Positions 10,113 to 19,418 of a stretch of DNA of 64,000 nucleotides are shown piece after piece. The DNA comes from Methanoculleus receptaculi (GTDB taxonomy: Archaea > Halobacteriota > Methanomicrobia > Methanomicrobiales > Methanoculleaceae): the NCBI RefSeq assembly GCF_033472595.1, contig NZ_CP137642.1:1-64000 (forward strand). Reading direction: 5' to 3'. Both the position numbers and the translations under genes were made by a program. The notes under the pieces are model-generated. The model was not told the origin of the DNA, did not search any database, and saw only the letters and a program-made list of their open reading frames with translations. Numbering within the stretch: position 1 is the stretch's first letter; every line of letters begins with the position of its first letter.

Positions 10113-10538
10113 ATGATCCTCTCGTCCAGCGAAATCGTTCGACGGCTCCATGACGGCGATCTCGTCATCGAACCATACCACGCTGCGTCCCAGCAACCGG
10201 CATCCTACGACCTGCGTGCCTGCGAAACAACCGTCCTCCCGCGCGGCGAATGCAGACTTGTAGCCTCGATCGAGCGTGTGGAACTCCCGGAAGACCTGGC
10301 AGGGACACTCCGGTGCCGCTCCTCGTTCGCCCGCCGCGGCGTCCTCCTCGGCGGCGGGTTTGTCGACCCCGGGTTCCGCGGCCACCTGACGCTCTGCCTT
10401 ACAAACGCCGGCAGAGAAGAGATCCATGTCCAGGAGGGTGACCGCGTCGTCCAGATCGTCCTCCATGAGGTCCTGAACGCCGACCGGGCCTATGCCGGCC
10501 GCTACCAGGACAGCGTTGGCGTGGTGCACACCCGATGA
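10113..10538 (+). CDS. dcd: Short dCTP deaminase/dUTPase-family protein
   Basis: A 141-residue protein of the trimeric dUTPase/dCTP deaminase fold, which lowers dUTP or makes dUMP precursors. Family motifs seen: PASYDLRAC near 30, LRCRSSFARRGV near 70 and FVDPGFRGHLTL near 85, then a beta region ending QDSVGVVH. It is shorter than typical Dcd (about 190). Where Dcd has a conserved glutamate after the DPGF-x-G block (as in TLE), this protein has cysteine (TLCLTN), so deamination is not assured. ATG 10113 is chosen because an upstream in-frame extension would run into the tRNA gene. The stop overlaps the nrpR start by 4 bp. Confidence 0.75.
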   Translation: MILSSSEIVRRLHDGDLVIEPYHAASQQPASYDLRACETTVLPRGECRLVASIERVELPEDLAGTLRCRSSFARRGVLLGGGFVDPGFRGHLTLCLTNAGREEIHVQEGDRVVQIVLHEVLNADRAYAGRYQDSVGVVHTR

Positions 10539-11503
10539 CCCCCTCCATCCGCTCTGAACGGAAGTACCTCGAGATCCTGCGGATCCTGGCCGAGTCGCAC
10601 GAACCGCTGGGCGCAAAGAGACTGAGCGAGAAGATGGCCGAACGCGGGTTCGTCCTGAGCGACCGCGCCGTCCAGTACTACCTCCAGTACCTCGACGAGA
10701 TGGGGTTTACAGCGAAGGTCGGGAACCGCGGCCGCCTCCTCACCGAGGCCGGGATCGCCGAGAGCAAGCGGGCGCTTGTCGAGGAGCAGATCGGGTTCAT
10801 CATATCAAAACTCGAACGGCTCGCCTTCAGGAGCACCTTTGACCCTCTGACCGGCAAAGGAACCGTCGCCTACAACCTCTCCCTCGTCCGTGAGGAGGAC
10901 CTCCCCGGCGTCACAGCGGCCTTCGACGAGGTGGCAAAAACGGGCTACGGGTTCCTGAACACCTACCGGGTCGTCGAGACCGACCCCAGGATACCTGACG
11001 GCCATATCGGGATCATGACGGCATGCAGCATCACCCTGGACGGCGTCCTCCAGAGGAAGGGCATCCCCACAAGGCTCGAGTACGCCGGCAGGATCGCCGT
11101 CGACGAGAACGGTTCGGCAAGTTTCCTCGACCTCATCGGCTACCGCGGAACGTCAGTCGACCCGCTCCACCTCTTCGTCTCCGCCGGGCTCACATCGATC
11201 AACCGGCTCGTGACGACCGGAGCGGGCGTGGCGCTTGCAAACGTCCGTGCAGTCCCCTCGGCCGCAGGCTCAAGGGTTGAAGAGGTTGTCGGCCTGATGG
11301 AAGAGCGGGGGTTCAACTTCCCGGCCAGGAGAGGCATCGGTGAGTTCAACCTCCCCGAACACCCCTACCGGCTATTCATCGTCGCGTTCACAGGGATGAA
11401 CATGGTGGGAAGCGCCATTGAGAAGGGCTACACCGTCAAAACAGAGATCGGCGCCGGAACGACGCCTTTTGAAGACCTGGTTGGCGCTACAGGATCCAGG
11501 TGA
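10535..11503 (+). CDS. nrpR: NrpR-family transcriptional regulator
   Basis: A 322-residue regulator with an N-terminal winged-helix domain (about 1-75, with KRLSEKMAERGFVLSDRAVQ) and one NrpR effector (DUF128) domain (about 80-320). In methanogens NrpR represses nitrogen-fixation and glutamine synthetase genes, and 2-oxoglutarate releases it. Methanococcal NrpR has two effector domains; this has one, like the NrpRI type. It begins within the stop of the preceding gene (ATGA overlap), so the two are co-transcribed. A nitrogenase-like set lies about 5 kb downstream, but I found no convincing GGAA-N6-TTCC operator there. Confidence 0.85.
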   Translation: MTPSIRSERKYLEILRILAESHEPLGAKRLSEKMAERGFVLSDRAVQYYLQYLDEMGFTAKVGNRGRLLTEAGIAESKRALVEEQIGFIISKLERLAFRSTFDPLTGKGTVAYNLSLVREEDLPGVTAAFDEVAKTGYGFLNTYRVVETDPRIPDGHIGIMTACSITLDGVLQRKGIPTRLEYAGRIAVDENGSASFLDLIGYRGTSVDPLHLFVSAGLTSINRLVTTGAGVALANVRAVPSAAGSRVEEVVGLMEERGFNFPARRGIGEFNLPEHPYRLFIVAFTGMNMVGSAIEKGYTVKTEIGAGTTPFEDLVGATGSR

Positions 11504-13262
11504 TCCCGTCGTCTGGCTCTTCCTCTTCGCGGGCGGCTGCATCAAGCACCCGGAGTTTCCCCCGTCCCGGTTCGACCTCTTTTGGCCTGGGCCCCGGCCT
11601 GGCGGCGCCATCCGGCAGCCTGTCCTTCGGTGCAGGCACCCCTCCATGCATCCGCACCCCCGCCTCATCAAAGAGGTCGTCCCTCGGCCGCTGGCCGTGG
11701 CCGAACGTGACGCGCTCACCGCTTAAAGCCCCCTCCTTCGGCCGCTGCACCGGCTTAAAGGACGCCGAACCGCTCATACCATCATCCCTTGGCGCCGTCT
11801 TCTCAACACGAATACCCTTCAGGTCAAATGTGCTGTTCTTCGGCGCGGGCACCGAGGACGTCACAGAGGCCGACCCCGCAAGGTCGATCTCCCGTCCACT
11901 CTCCCTGGGCGGGAGGATGAGGTCTCCATCCTCCTCTCTCTTCCCCGGTTTTGGGGAGATATCGATCGTCTCATCTTTTTGCCTGGTGCCGGCACCAGCC
12001 GGCATATCGATCATCTCATCCTTCTCCATCATCGTCTCATCACCGTATTCAGCCCACTCCGGAGAGAGAACCTCAAAAGAAGAGGCATGATCATCCCCCT
12101 CGAGATCCCCTGGTGCCCGGGATGCCTCCTCCTCGCACTCAAGCATGTAATCCGCCCGGATGTTCTGGATTTCTCCAACCCTCGGTATGTTTGAGAGCCC
12201 CGAGAGCACGACTATGATCCCCACATACGCCGTGTTCCGCACCGGGTAGTCGCCGGAACGCATCTCGAGCCCCGCGATGCTCCTGTCAATCCATTTGCGG
12301 ACTGCATGGAACCCCTTCATCGAGAGTTCGGCCGAAGGGCCGGCGATCAGAACCAGCGCCTTGTCAGCGCTCGTGAGGTCGCAGGGGATCGATATATCCT
12401 CATAGACCGCCCGCTTTGCAAGCGAGATTATCCGTGCGGTTCTCTCGTGCGAGCCCTGGATCAGATCCTTCAACGACCGCCTCCGGCGGAGGAGGTTCGT
12501 CAACCCCGTTGGCAGACGCTCCGTGGCGTAACCGACCGCGACAAGCCCCCCATCCTTCAGGGTGTTGAGTACCTCCCCCGCGTCCAGGACCACCTCGGCG
12601 ACCTCAACCCCGCCCTCGTTGAACTCCCCGGCACGCAGGAGAAGCCCTACCTGACGGGCAATCCGTTCATTGAGCATGTTGTAGTGCGTTCTCGGGTCTG
12701 GTGCTTCAAGCGGCTGGCGCCGCCGGCCGGAACCGCCAGCGCTCTCCGGTCTCTCGCAGGCCAGAAGCTTCCTCGACCAGGTCTCGTTATCAAAGAGGAT
12801 GACCCCGTCGACCAGTTCCTGGAGCATCTCAAGGTCATCAGCGGCTTTGGCCGAGACCCGTTTACCCTCGCCGAGGCAGGGTAGGATGGCAAGGGCAAAA
12901 ATAGGCTCAACATAGGATACCCGGATCTTCTCGATTATGAACGGCGCGATATCGATGACGCTGCCCCCCAGCCCGCAGCAGATCAGGATCGAGTCGATCT
13001 CGATCGTATCCATGCGCTGAAGGCGGGTCATCACCTCATCGATATCTATCAAATCTGCTGCAGCCGCATGATCGGTTATATTGACGCCCGGAAAGAAGAT
13101 CCGGGCATCGTTCGGGAGGTGGGGAAGCTGGAGCAGGGAGTTTGGATCAACATCGATAACCACCGCGTTCGTGCAATGAACTCCACTTCGCTGGTCGTGG
13201 TCATAGAGTTTGTCCACCACCCTCGACCCGGCGCCGCCAAGCCCGATTGTCAGAACGCGCAT
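11487..13262 (-). CDS. Atypical tubulin/FtsZ-family protein with long disordered tail
   Basis: A 591-residue protein. The N-terminal part (about 1-390) has the FtsZ/CetZ nucleotide fold: GLGGAGSRVVDKL at 7-19 for the first glycine loop, ICCGLGGSVIDIAP near 93 at the position of the tubulin signature, and a later helix-strand region around DGVILFDNETW. The usual GGGTG(S/T)G signature is reduced to CGLGGSV, so GTP binding or hydrolysis may be altered. Residues about 390-591 are charged, Pro/Gly/Lys-rich and probably unstructured. Canonical FtsZ is near 370-400 residues. It overlaps the 3' end of nrpR by 17 bp (convergent) and is divergent from mer. A cytoskeletal or cell-shape role is inferred. 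Confidence 0.75.
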   Translation of the reverse strand: MRVLTIGLGGAGSRVVDKLYDHDQRSGVHCTNAVVIDVDPNSLLQLPHLPNDARIFFPGVNITDHAAAADLIDIDEVMTRLQRMDTIEIDSILICCGLGGSVIDIAPFIIEKIRVSYVEPIFALAILPCLGEGKRVSAKAADDLEMLQELVDGVILFDNETWSRKLLACERPESAGGSGRRRQPLEAPDPRTHYNMLNERIARQVGLLLRAGEFNEGGVEVAEVVLDAGEVLNTLKDGGLVAVGYATERLPTGLTNLLRRRRSLKDLIQGSHERTARIISLAKRAVYEDISIPCDLTSADKALVLIAGPSAELSMKGFHAVRKWIDRSIAGLEMRSGDYPVRNTAYVGIIVVLSGLSNIPRVGEIQNIRADYMLECEEEASRAPGDLEGDDHASSFEVLSPEWAEYGDETMMEKDEMIDMPAGAGTRQKDETIDISPKPGKREEDGDLILPPRESGREIDLAGSASVTSSVPAPKNSTFDLKGIRVEKTAPRDDGMSGSASFKPVQRPKEGALSGERVTFGHGQRPRDDLFDEAGVRMHGGVPAPKDRLPDGAARPGPRPKEVEPGRGKLRVLDAAAREEEEPDDGITWIL

Positions 13263-13540
13263 ACCGATTATACCCCTTACCTGGCACCTTCCATGTACAG
13301 CCGAAGAGATTCTGCCGCGAAAGAAGCATGGAACCTATCGAGAACTATTGATGATTATATGGTCGGACGAAGATATATATTTCCCTGCGACATTTAACGC
13401 CGATGGGTAGCCTTAACCATTCCGGATTGCTCGCAAGATGGGGTTGTTAGACCAGCCGATACCCTGTAAAACCCTCCACCCACCCACTTTTCGAGCTGCG
13501 TACACGATTGGGTGCAGTCCGGCCGAGCACAAAATGATAA

Positions 13541-13549
13541 TTTATATAA
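13541..13549 (+). promoter_or_regulatory. TATA box of mer
   Basis: TTTATATAA preceded by purine-rich AAAATGATAA. Transcription would start near 13570, about 15 bp before the TTG start codon. The rest of the 323-bp gap 13263-13585 shows no gene; an AT-rich stretch near 13368-13382 may serve the divergent FtsZ-like gene. Confidence 0.65.
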
Positions 13550-13585
13550 CTTCCTGCACGTAACTACTCAATGAGGTGAATAGCC

Positions 13586-14578
13586 TTGACTACATATGGA
13601 ATTGAATTTGTGCCCGGAGCAATCAACGTAAAGCAGGTGGTGAAGTACACCAAGCTTGCAGAGTCAAAGGACATCGACTACGCCTGGATCACCAACCACT
13701 ACAACAACCGCCACGCATACCCGACCCTTGCCATGATCGCGGCAAACACCGATACGATCAAGCTAGGACCGGGTATCATGAACACCTTCACCGACACCCC
13801 GGCAGCGATAGCGTCCTTTGCGGCCACCTTAAACGAGATCTCAGACGGACGCGCAATCCTTGGTATCGGGCCCGGCGACCTCTCGACGCTTCCCAAGATC
13901 GCGATCCAGCCCGTCAAGCCCCTCGCCCGCCTGCGCGAAGGTGTTGAGCAGATCCGGAAACTCCTGACCGGCGAAGAGGTCAAGAAGACCGGCAAGATGG
14001 AGTTCTTCGACTACGACGGCGCCAAGCTGACAGGTGTAACCCTGCCCGGCAAGAAGGGGATCCCGATCTACATCGGAGCCCAGGGACCCAAGATGCTCGA
14101 ACTCGCCGGTGAGATCGGTGACGGTGCCCTGATCAACGCCTCCAACCCGAAGGACTTCGAGGTTGCCATTCCGATCATCAAACAGGCAATGGATAAGGTC
14201 GGCAAGAAGAGTTTCGACGTCGGCGCCTACACGGCCATGTCCATCGACATGGACGAGAAGAAGGCCCGGAACGCCGCGAAGATCGTTGCCGCGTTCATCG
14301 CCGCCGGATCACCGCCCGATCTCCTCAAGCGCCACAACCTTGACCTGAACAACGTCGCCAAGATCAAGGAGGCGCTCGGTCGCTTCGACTTCAAGACCGT
14401 CGGTGGACTCGTCGGCGACGCCGAGATCGACGCCTTCACCATCGCCGGAACCCCCGACATGGTCAAGCAGAAGTGCGAGGATCTCGCGAAGGCTGGAGTT
14501 ACCCAGATCATCTTCGGCTCGCCGCTCGGCCCCGACATGACCACCTCCATCCGCCTACTGGGCAAGTACATTGTCTGA
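13586..14578 (+). CDS. mer: F420-dependent 5,10-methylenetetrahydromethanopterin reductase
   Basis: A 330-residue soluble enzyme of the bacterial-luciferase-like TIM-barrel family. It reduces methylene-H4MPT to methyl-H4MPT with reduced F420, a central step of methanogenesis from CO2. Typical Mer segments include YGIEFVPG at the start, WITNHYNNRHAYP, GPGIMNTFTDTPAAIASF and DGRAILGIGPGDLSTLPK. Length matches the family. The start is TTG at 13586, placed 6 bp after a strong GAGGTGA; no in-frame ATG fits as well. It is a single-gene unit with its own TATA box and a downstream T-tract, as expected for a highly expressed gene. Confidence 0.97.
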   Translation: MTTYGIEFVPGAINVKQVVKYTKLAESKDIDYAWITNHYNNRHAYPTLAMIAANTDTIKLGPGIMNTFTDTPAAIASFAATLNEISDGRAILGIGPGDLSTLPKIAIQPVKPLARLREGVEQIRKLLTGEEVKKTGKMEFFDYDGAKLTGVTLPGKKGIPIYIGAQGPKMLELAGEIGDGALINASNPKDFEVAIPIIKQAMDKVGKKSFDVGAYTAMSIDMDEKKARNAAKIVAAFIAAGSPPDLLKRHNLDLNNVAKIKEALGRFDFKTVGGLVGDAEIDAFTIAGTPDMVKQKCEDLAKAGVTQIIFGSPLGPDMTTSIRLLGKYIV

Positions 14579-14599
14579 GGCGGGAGAAAAACACCATTG

Positions 14600-14610
14600 C
14601 TTTTTTTATA
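14600..14610 (+). terminator. T-tract after mer
   Basis: A run of eight T (14600-14607) about 20 bp downstream of the mer stop codon. Confidence 0.5.
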
Positions 14611-14670
14611 GATACCACCGCTGAAGTTTACTCCGCTATCTCCATCCTCCTCATCCGCTGTTCTGACAGG

Positions 14671-14678
14671 TTTATACA
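14671..14678 (+). promoter_or_regulatory. TATA box of the GalT-like gene
   Basis: TTTATACA, 38 bp upstream of the ATG at 14709, with GGAGG at 14701-14705 as ribosome binding site. Confidence 0.5.
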
Positions 14679-14708
14679 CCCGGCAAACCAACTGGGATAC
14701 GGAGGGCC

Positions 14709-15662
14709 ATGTTCACCATAGAAGAGACCCGGACGAGACGAGGGATCCTGCAGTACCGCAGGGAGAGCCTCACCGGGCTCCAGTGCAGGATCAGCCCCGG
14801 CCGGATGGAAAGAGAGATCGACACCGCTCCTATAATGCCACCCTCACGTGATGACTGCCCCTTCTGCCCCGGCGTCCTGGAGACCTCGACCCCGACGTTT
14901 GAAGACGGCAGCCGAATCCGGCGCGGGGAGAGCGTCACGTTCCCGAACCTCTACCCTTTTGCCGGCCGCCACGTCGTCACGGTGATCACACCTGAGCATG
15001 CACCCGATCGGTTTGAGAGGAAAAACCTCACCGATGCCATATCCAGCACATTTGAGGCGCTGATCAGATTTCCTGGATATGCAAGCATCAACTGGAACTA
15101 CCTCCCTTCAGCCGGTGCAAGCATCTTTCATCCCCACCTCCAGGGGATCGCCGATGAGAAACCCACCCATCTGGCTGAGATCTACCTCACCGCCGGCCGC
15201 CGCTACCTTGCCAAACACGGTCACCCATACTGGGACGACTTCGTGGAGCACGAACGCACCTCGGAACGGTTTCTCTTCGAGGACGAGATCTTCTGGTCGG
15301 CAAACCCCGTCCCCCTTGGCGAGAGAGAGGTCAGGGGTATCCTCCCCATATCGACGCTTGAGGAGTTCGAGCCACATATCGAACCGCTGGCAGACGGCAT
15401 CCTCCGGGTCATCGACTTCTACCGGGGTCTTGGCACATACGCGTTCAATGCCGCAATCTACTTTGACAGAGACGGAAACTCCGGGAGTGGGCATCGAGCG
15501 TTCTGCTCCATAATCGCCCGTTTAAACCCGAACACACTCTCCATGTGCGACTCGGCGTTCATGGAGAGGCTGCACCTCGAACCCGTCATCCTGACGCTCC
15601 CTGAGGACCTTGGCGCACTCTTCAGGAGAAAGAGATCCGGCAAGACATCCACCACCCATTGA
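14709..15662 (+). CDS. GalT-like HIT-superfamily nucleotidyltransferase
   Basis: A 317-residue protein resembling galactose-1-phosphate uridylyltransferase and its relatives. It has a zinc-type CPFCPG motif at about residue 56, a nucleoside-binding region NWNYLPSAGASIFHPHLQ, and the HIT-type active site HPHLQ, where the first histidine would carry the nucleotidyl group. GalT proper usually has HPHGQ, so the substrate may be another sugar phosphate or a nucleotide. It follows mer but has its own TATA box. The region 15663-15903 after it has no supported gene. Confidence 0.75.
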   Translation: MFTIEETRTRRGILQYRRESLTGLQCRISPGRMEREIDTAPIMPPSRDDCPFCPGVLETSTPTFEDGSRIRRGESVTFPNLYPFAGRHVVTVITPEHAPDRFERKNLTDAISSTFEALIRFPGYASINWNYLPSAGASIFHPHLQGIADEKPTHLAEIYLTAGRRYLAKHGHPYWDDFVEHERTSERFLFEDEIFWSANPVPLGEREVRGILPISTLEEFEPHIEPLADGILRVIDFYRGLGTYAFNAAIYFDRDGNSGSGHRAFCSIIARLNPNTLSMCDSAFMERLHLEPVILTLPEDLGALFRRKRSGKTSTTH

Positions 15663-15903
15663 ACCCGCTCTCGCGGGATCGGTCTCACCGGACGCCGTTC
15701 TCCTGGAGGCGGCAAACGACCCGGAAATATGGGCTGCAAGGCGTTTCAAGAGCCTTCGGGGCCGGCCTTCCGGCTTGAGGACATCCCGTGCGGCGGGGTG
15801 AAGGGTTCGCGGTATGCAACTCGAGGAGAGTATGGCGATCCGGTTCATCTGCCATGAACCGCACCCGAGACCTAATTATCCATGCGGACTCAATACTGAT
15901 CCA

Positions 15904-16722
15904 ATGAAACAGATTGCCCTCTACGGGAAAGGGGGAATCGGGAAATCCACCACTGCAGCAAATCTCTCGGCAGCACTTGCAGAAGAGGGGCTCGATATCC
16001 TGCAGATCGGCTGCGACCCCAAACACGACAGCACCCGTATGCTGGTCCACGGCACATGGATCCCGACAGTCCTCGACCTCATCCGGGAGCGCGGAGACGC
16101 AGACATCACCGTCGACGACGTAGTCTACAGGGGCTTCGCGGGCGTGCGCTGCGTGGAGGCCGGCGGCCCGGAGCCCGGCATAGGCTGCGCCGGCCGCGGG
16201 ATCATAGCAACGTTCCAGCTCCTTGAGCGCCTCGACGCCCTGAAGGGCGACGTTATAGTCTACGATGTCCTGGGGGATGTCGTATGCGGGGGGTTTGCGA
16301 TGCCTATGCGCGAGGGTTATGCCCGGGAGATCTACCTGGTCACCTCCGGTGAACTCATGTCCATCTACGCCGCAAACAACATAGCCAGAGCCATCGCCCG
16401 TCTATCCCGCCGGGCGCGGAGCAGGTGCTCCCTCGGCGGCGTCATCTGCAACGCAAAGAACATCGAGGGCGAGGCGGAACTGGTGGAGGAGTTCGCCCGC
16501 CGGATCAACTCCCGCATGATCGCCTATATCCCGCGGTCGAGGATCGTGCAGGTTGCAGAACTGCAGAAACGGACCGTCATCGAGTATGCCCCCGAATCCG
16601 AGCAGGCCGGGGTTTACCGGGATCTCGCACGGCTGGTATACGGTAACGATACAACGAGCATCCCCACGCCCATGGAGATGGATGAGATCGAATCCTTCGC
16701 CCTCGAGTTCGTCCAGGTTTGA
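15904..16722 (+). CDS. NifH-like iron-sulfur ATPase (nitrogenase-like reductase)
   Basis: A 272-residue homologue of the nitrogenase Fe protein. It shows the P-loop GKGGIGKS at 8-15, the switch CDPKHDST and the two cysteines that bind the bridging [4Fe-4S] cluster in a dimer: C95 in GCAGRG and C128 in DVVCGGF. The family passes electrons to a component-1 partner with ATP hydrolysis. The start at 15904 gives the usual [11 protein letters not shown] beginning. Its stop lies inside the NifD-like gene (41-bp overlap), so the pair is co-translated. Candidates are CfbC (F430 synthesis) or an uncharacterised nitrogenase-like reductase. No cfbB, cfbE or genuine nifDK are in the window. Confidence 0.85.
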   Translation: MKQIALYGKGGIGKSTTAANLSAALAEEGLDILQIGCDPKHDSTRMLVHGTWIPTVLDLIRERGDADITVDDVVYRGFAGVRCVEAGGPEPGIGCAGRGIIATFQLLERLDALKGDVIVYDVLGDVVCGGFAMPMREGYAREIYLVTSGELMSIYAANNIARAIARLSRRARSRCSLGGVICNAKNIEGEAELVEEFARRINSRMIAYIPRSRIVQVAELQKRTVIEYAPESEQAGVYRDLARLVYGNDTTSIPTPMEMDEIESFALEFVQV

Positions 16723-17749
16723 GGGTTGCACCCTGACCGGGGCTCTATCTGTGGCAACTGAGGTGAGGGACGCCGTCTGCGTCATCCACGGCCCGGCGGG
16801 CTGCACCCACCACAACTTCTCTCTCCTGCACGCCACCAGCCTCTCGAACGACCGCCCTGCTCTCCCCCGGCTGCTCTCCACCAGCCTGGTGGAGAGCGAT
16901 ATCATCTTCGGGGGTGAGGACGCCCTCGAGACCGCCCTGGAACGTGCGCTCGCCCTCTCGCCGGCGTCCATCTTCGTCCTCTCGACCTGCATCGTCGAGA
17001 CTATAGGGGACGACATCGCTGCGGTCTGCGCAAAGGATCGGGGCGTCCCGGTGATCCCGATCCCTACCGCCGGGTTCCTTGGCGGCGTATTTGAGACCGG
17101 GGTAAAAAACGCCCTGGCCGCCGTCGCATCGCTTGCCCCGCCATCGAGCGAGAGGACTCTCTCGGCAAACCTGATCGGGGAGAAGAACCTGGAGTACGGC
17201 GTCGACGAGAACGCCGCCGAGGTCTCCCGGCTCTTAAAGAGGCTCGGGCTCCCGGTCAACCTGCGGTTCGTGCGGGGGATCAGGACGCATGATCTCGACC
17301 GGCTCGGTGCCGCCGCCGTGAACATCCTCCGGGAACCCGCGCTCGGGCCTATCGGCGAGGATCTCAAACAACGGTATGGCACACCATACATCGAGTCGTT
17401 CCCGACCGGACTTGGGGGGACCTGCCGGTTCCTTGAGGAGGTCGGCCGGGCGTGTGGCATCGATACCCTGGCCGCCGTCGAGGAGGAGCGGGCATACCAG
17501 GCGGCAATGCTTGAAAGATTCGATGATATAGCCGGAAGCCGGATCCGGTTCCAGTCCCCCCATCCCATTCTCAGAGGCGACCCGGAGGTGGAGACCATCT
17601 GCACGGAGTGTGCCGACGCCCTCAGCCTCACCATAGACCCGGAGGGGGTCGCCGTCCCCTCACCCTATCCTCCGCCCGTCGGGACAGGAGGGGTCGGCCG
17701 GATGCTGCACCGGTGGAGGGTGCTCATCCGGGATAAGGGGCGCGGCTGA
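16682..17749 (+). CDS. NifD-like nitrogenase component-1 subunit
   Basis: About 355 residues; start ATG 16682 is the first plausible one and overlaps the nifH-like gene. Three cysteines sit where NifD/CfbD/BchN place cluster ligands: C16 (EGCTLTG), C41 (HGPAGCTHH) and C103 ([11 protein letters not shown]). A second segment around [16 protein letters not shown] matches the region of NifD that holds the FeMo-cofactor cysteine (NifD Cys275), but no cysteine is there. The third domain is short and weak compared with NifD (about 490), closer in size to CfbD (about 360). It probably pairs with the NifK-like protein at 19887-21050. Substrate unknown; CfbD is the main alternative. Confidence 0.78.
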   Translation: MRSNPSPSSSSRFEGCTLTGALSVATEVRDAVCVIHGPAGCTHHNFSLLHATSLSNDRPALPRLLSTSLVESDIIFGGEDALETALERALALSPASIFVLSTCIVETIGDDIAAVCAKDRGVPVIPIPTAGFLGGVFETGVKNALAAVASLAPPSSERTLSANLIGEKNLEYGVDENAAEVSRLLKRLGLPVNLRFVRGIRTHDLDRLGAAAVNILREPALGPIGEDLKQRYGTPYIESFPTGLGGTCRFLEEVGRACGIDTLAAVEEERAYQAAMLERFDDIAGSRIRFQSPHPILRGDPEVETICTECADALSLTIDPEGVAVPSPYPPPVGTGGVGRMLHRWRVLIRDKGRG

Positions 17750-17836
17750 AGGGTGTATTGGCGCTGCCCGCGGAGCGCACAGAATCCATTTTATACCCCT
17801 GATAGAAAAGACTACATCTGGAGAGAGTGCCAGAGT

Positions 17837-18310
17837 ATGTTTGAACGCATCCTGTTTCCAACGGACTTCTCAGAGCCCTCGATGAAGGTTCTGGACTACA
17901 TCCCCGCATTGCACGGGGTGGGAACCCGTGAGATCATCCTCGTCCACGTAATCGACTCAAAGGATATCGGGCTTGGCGCCTCCGGTGGACAGGGGTTCCT
18001 TGGAACGGTATCAAACCAGGAGACCGAGGCCCGGCAGGGGTTGCAGACCGAGGTCCAGCACCGGATAATCGACACCCGCCGGGCGCTTGAGAAGCAGGGG
18101 TTTGAGGTGACCGTCCTGACGCCCGCCGGCAACCCCGGAAAAGAGATTGTGGCCGCCGCCGATGCCGAGGGAGCATCGCTTATAGTCCTTGGCTCTCACG
18201 GCCGGTCAAACATCCGGGACCGCCTGCTCGGGACGGTCTCGGAGTATGTTATCAAGAATGCCAATCAGCCCGTCCTGGTCATCAAGCGGGGGAAGGAGAG
18301 CGGGAGATAG
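17837..18310 (+). CDS. Universal stress protein (UspA family)
   Basis: A 157-residue cytosolic alpha/beta protein beginning MFERILFPTDFSEPS, the standard UspA opening. The ATP-binding signature G-x2-G-x9-G-S/T is seen as GSHGRSNIRDRLLGTVS near 125-141, so this is the ATP-binding type. It follows the NifD-like gene by 87 bp; TTTTATAC near 17790 could be its own TATA box. Link to the nitrogenase-like genes is only by position. Confidence 0.88.
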   Translation: MFERILFPTDFSEPSMKVLDYIPALHGVGTREIILVHVIDSKDIGLGASGGQGFLGTVSNQETEARQGLQTEVQHRIIDTRRALEKQGFEVTVLTPAGNPGKEIVAAADAEGASLIVLGSHGRSNIRDRLLGTVSEYVIKNANQPVLVIKRGKESGR

Positions 18311-18337
18311 GCGGGGCCGCCACCCCCTTTTCCTCTC

Positions 18338-18922
18338 TTATCTCCTCTGTCCGGCCTCAAGCAGGTTCCGGATAGCCCGCAGTTCCTCCACCACCGCACC
18401 GAACTCTGCCGCCCTTTCGGGTTCGCCTTCGGTTGCAACGGGGCCGCTTTTCCGGACAAACCCCATGATCGTCTCCTGGAGGTCTTTTGGGTCGGCGATC
18501 CCGGTCAGGACGATCTCTGAGCGCGCCTGCCCCGAGTAGCCGGCGGTCTGCACCCGGAGGGATGAGAAAGAGAAGAACCGCATCAGCGGCCCCTGGGAGA
18601 TATCGACGTTTGTGATCCGGTTGTACGGGACTATCCCGGTCTGCCGGAACCAGACACCGCGCTCCCAGGTGATCTCGGTCTGGGTGAGGCGGTAGGTTAT
18701 ACTCTCGCAGTAGAGAGGTATCCACCAGGCGACAAAGATTATGACGGCAACCGTTGGTATGGCAAGGCCGAGGCCGACCACACGCGGGGTGAAGACCACG
18801 GTCGGGATAAGCCAGGGCAGGATCAGGACGACGAGACAGATCAGGAAGGTAGTGTAGAGGTAGGTGCGGTACGCCGGCACCGGTTTGAACTCTTTGCCGA
18901 TAGGGTAGGTGAGAGGGGACAT
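18338..18922 (-). CDS. PH-domain (bPH2) membrane protein
   Basis: About 194 residues starting MSPLTYPIGKEFKP. Two adjacent hydrophobic segments (about 20-70, with YLYTTFLICLVVLILPW and AIPTVAVIIFVAWW) are followed by a bacterial PH-like domain: YRLTQTEITWERG, PYNRITNVDISQGP, FSSLRVQTAGYSG and EIVLTGIADPKDL. The last about 35 residues are a charged helix. This layout is typical of YdbS/YdbT-type proteins of unknown function. The in-frame ATG 18 bp earlier (18940) is less likely. The gap 18923-19418 holds only a doubtful 51-codon frame. Confidence 0.78.
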   Translation of the reverse strand: MSPLTYPIGKEFKPVPAYRTYLYTTFLICLVVLILPWLIPTVVFTPRVVGLGLAIPTVAVIIFVAWWIPLYCESITYRLTQTEITWERGVWFRQTGIVPYNRITNVDISQGPLMRFFSFSSLRVQTAGYSGQARSEIVLTGIADPKDLQETIMGFVRKSGPVATEGEPERAAEFGAVVEELRAIRNLLEAGQRR

Positions 18923-18950
18923 GTTACAAAAGGCTTTCAATCCAGCAGGG

Positions 18951-19106
18951 TTAAGCCTTTACGATCCCCAGGGCATCTCCGGAGGATGCAGCGGTCTGCC
19001 GTGAATCGCTGCTCGTGGCGCCGCGGTTCTCCGGTGCGGCCGCGAGGCAGACCTCCCCGGCGCCTATCCCCCTGAAACCCTCGATGACGCCAGCAGGAAG
19101 CCTCAT
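18951..19106 (-). CDS. Possible small protein, 51 residues, unrecognised
   Basis: An open frame from ATG 19106 to TAA 18951, rich in Ala, Gly and Ser, with no motif I know and a weak ribosome binding site. It could be chance in GC-rich DNA. The rest of 19107-19418 shows no feature. Confidence 0.15.
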   Translation of the reverse strand: MRLPAGVIEGFRGIGAGEVCLAAAPENRGATSSDSRQTAASSGDALGIVKA

Positions 19107-19418
19107 GACCCATCCCGTTTTAGGCCGGCTCTCCAGATGAGCCGCGATGGTTTAACCGGCGATCTGGCCGCCGGATTCCGCAACAGGGAACATCTGGGGG
19201 GAGAGGAAGCCGGCCGTTCTCCGCGCTCGATGTTGCAGACCGCCCGGGAATTGCCGTCCAGATGGCCCCTGATCCTCATCTTCATACAGAACTGGCTTGC
19301 TGGAGGGCATAAATCCAGTTTGGTATCCTCGAATCACCAAAGCGATGAACGCCTTTCGTGACTGCACCCCCGGAATCCGTCCATGGAGAGGTTTTTTGCA
19401 CCGCCGGTGAGGTGAGAC

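Noticed and set aside
16553-16681. Earlier start for the NifD-like gene
   Set aside because: It would lie wholly within the NifH-like gene, and the translated part has no resemblance to the family.
15904-17749. Assignment of the NifH/NifD-like pair as CfbC/CfbD of F430 synthesis
   Set aside because: Not excluded, but not adopted: no cfb neighbours, and a separate NifK-like subunit with its own three cysteines lies nearby. Phylogeny is needed.
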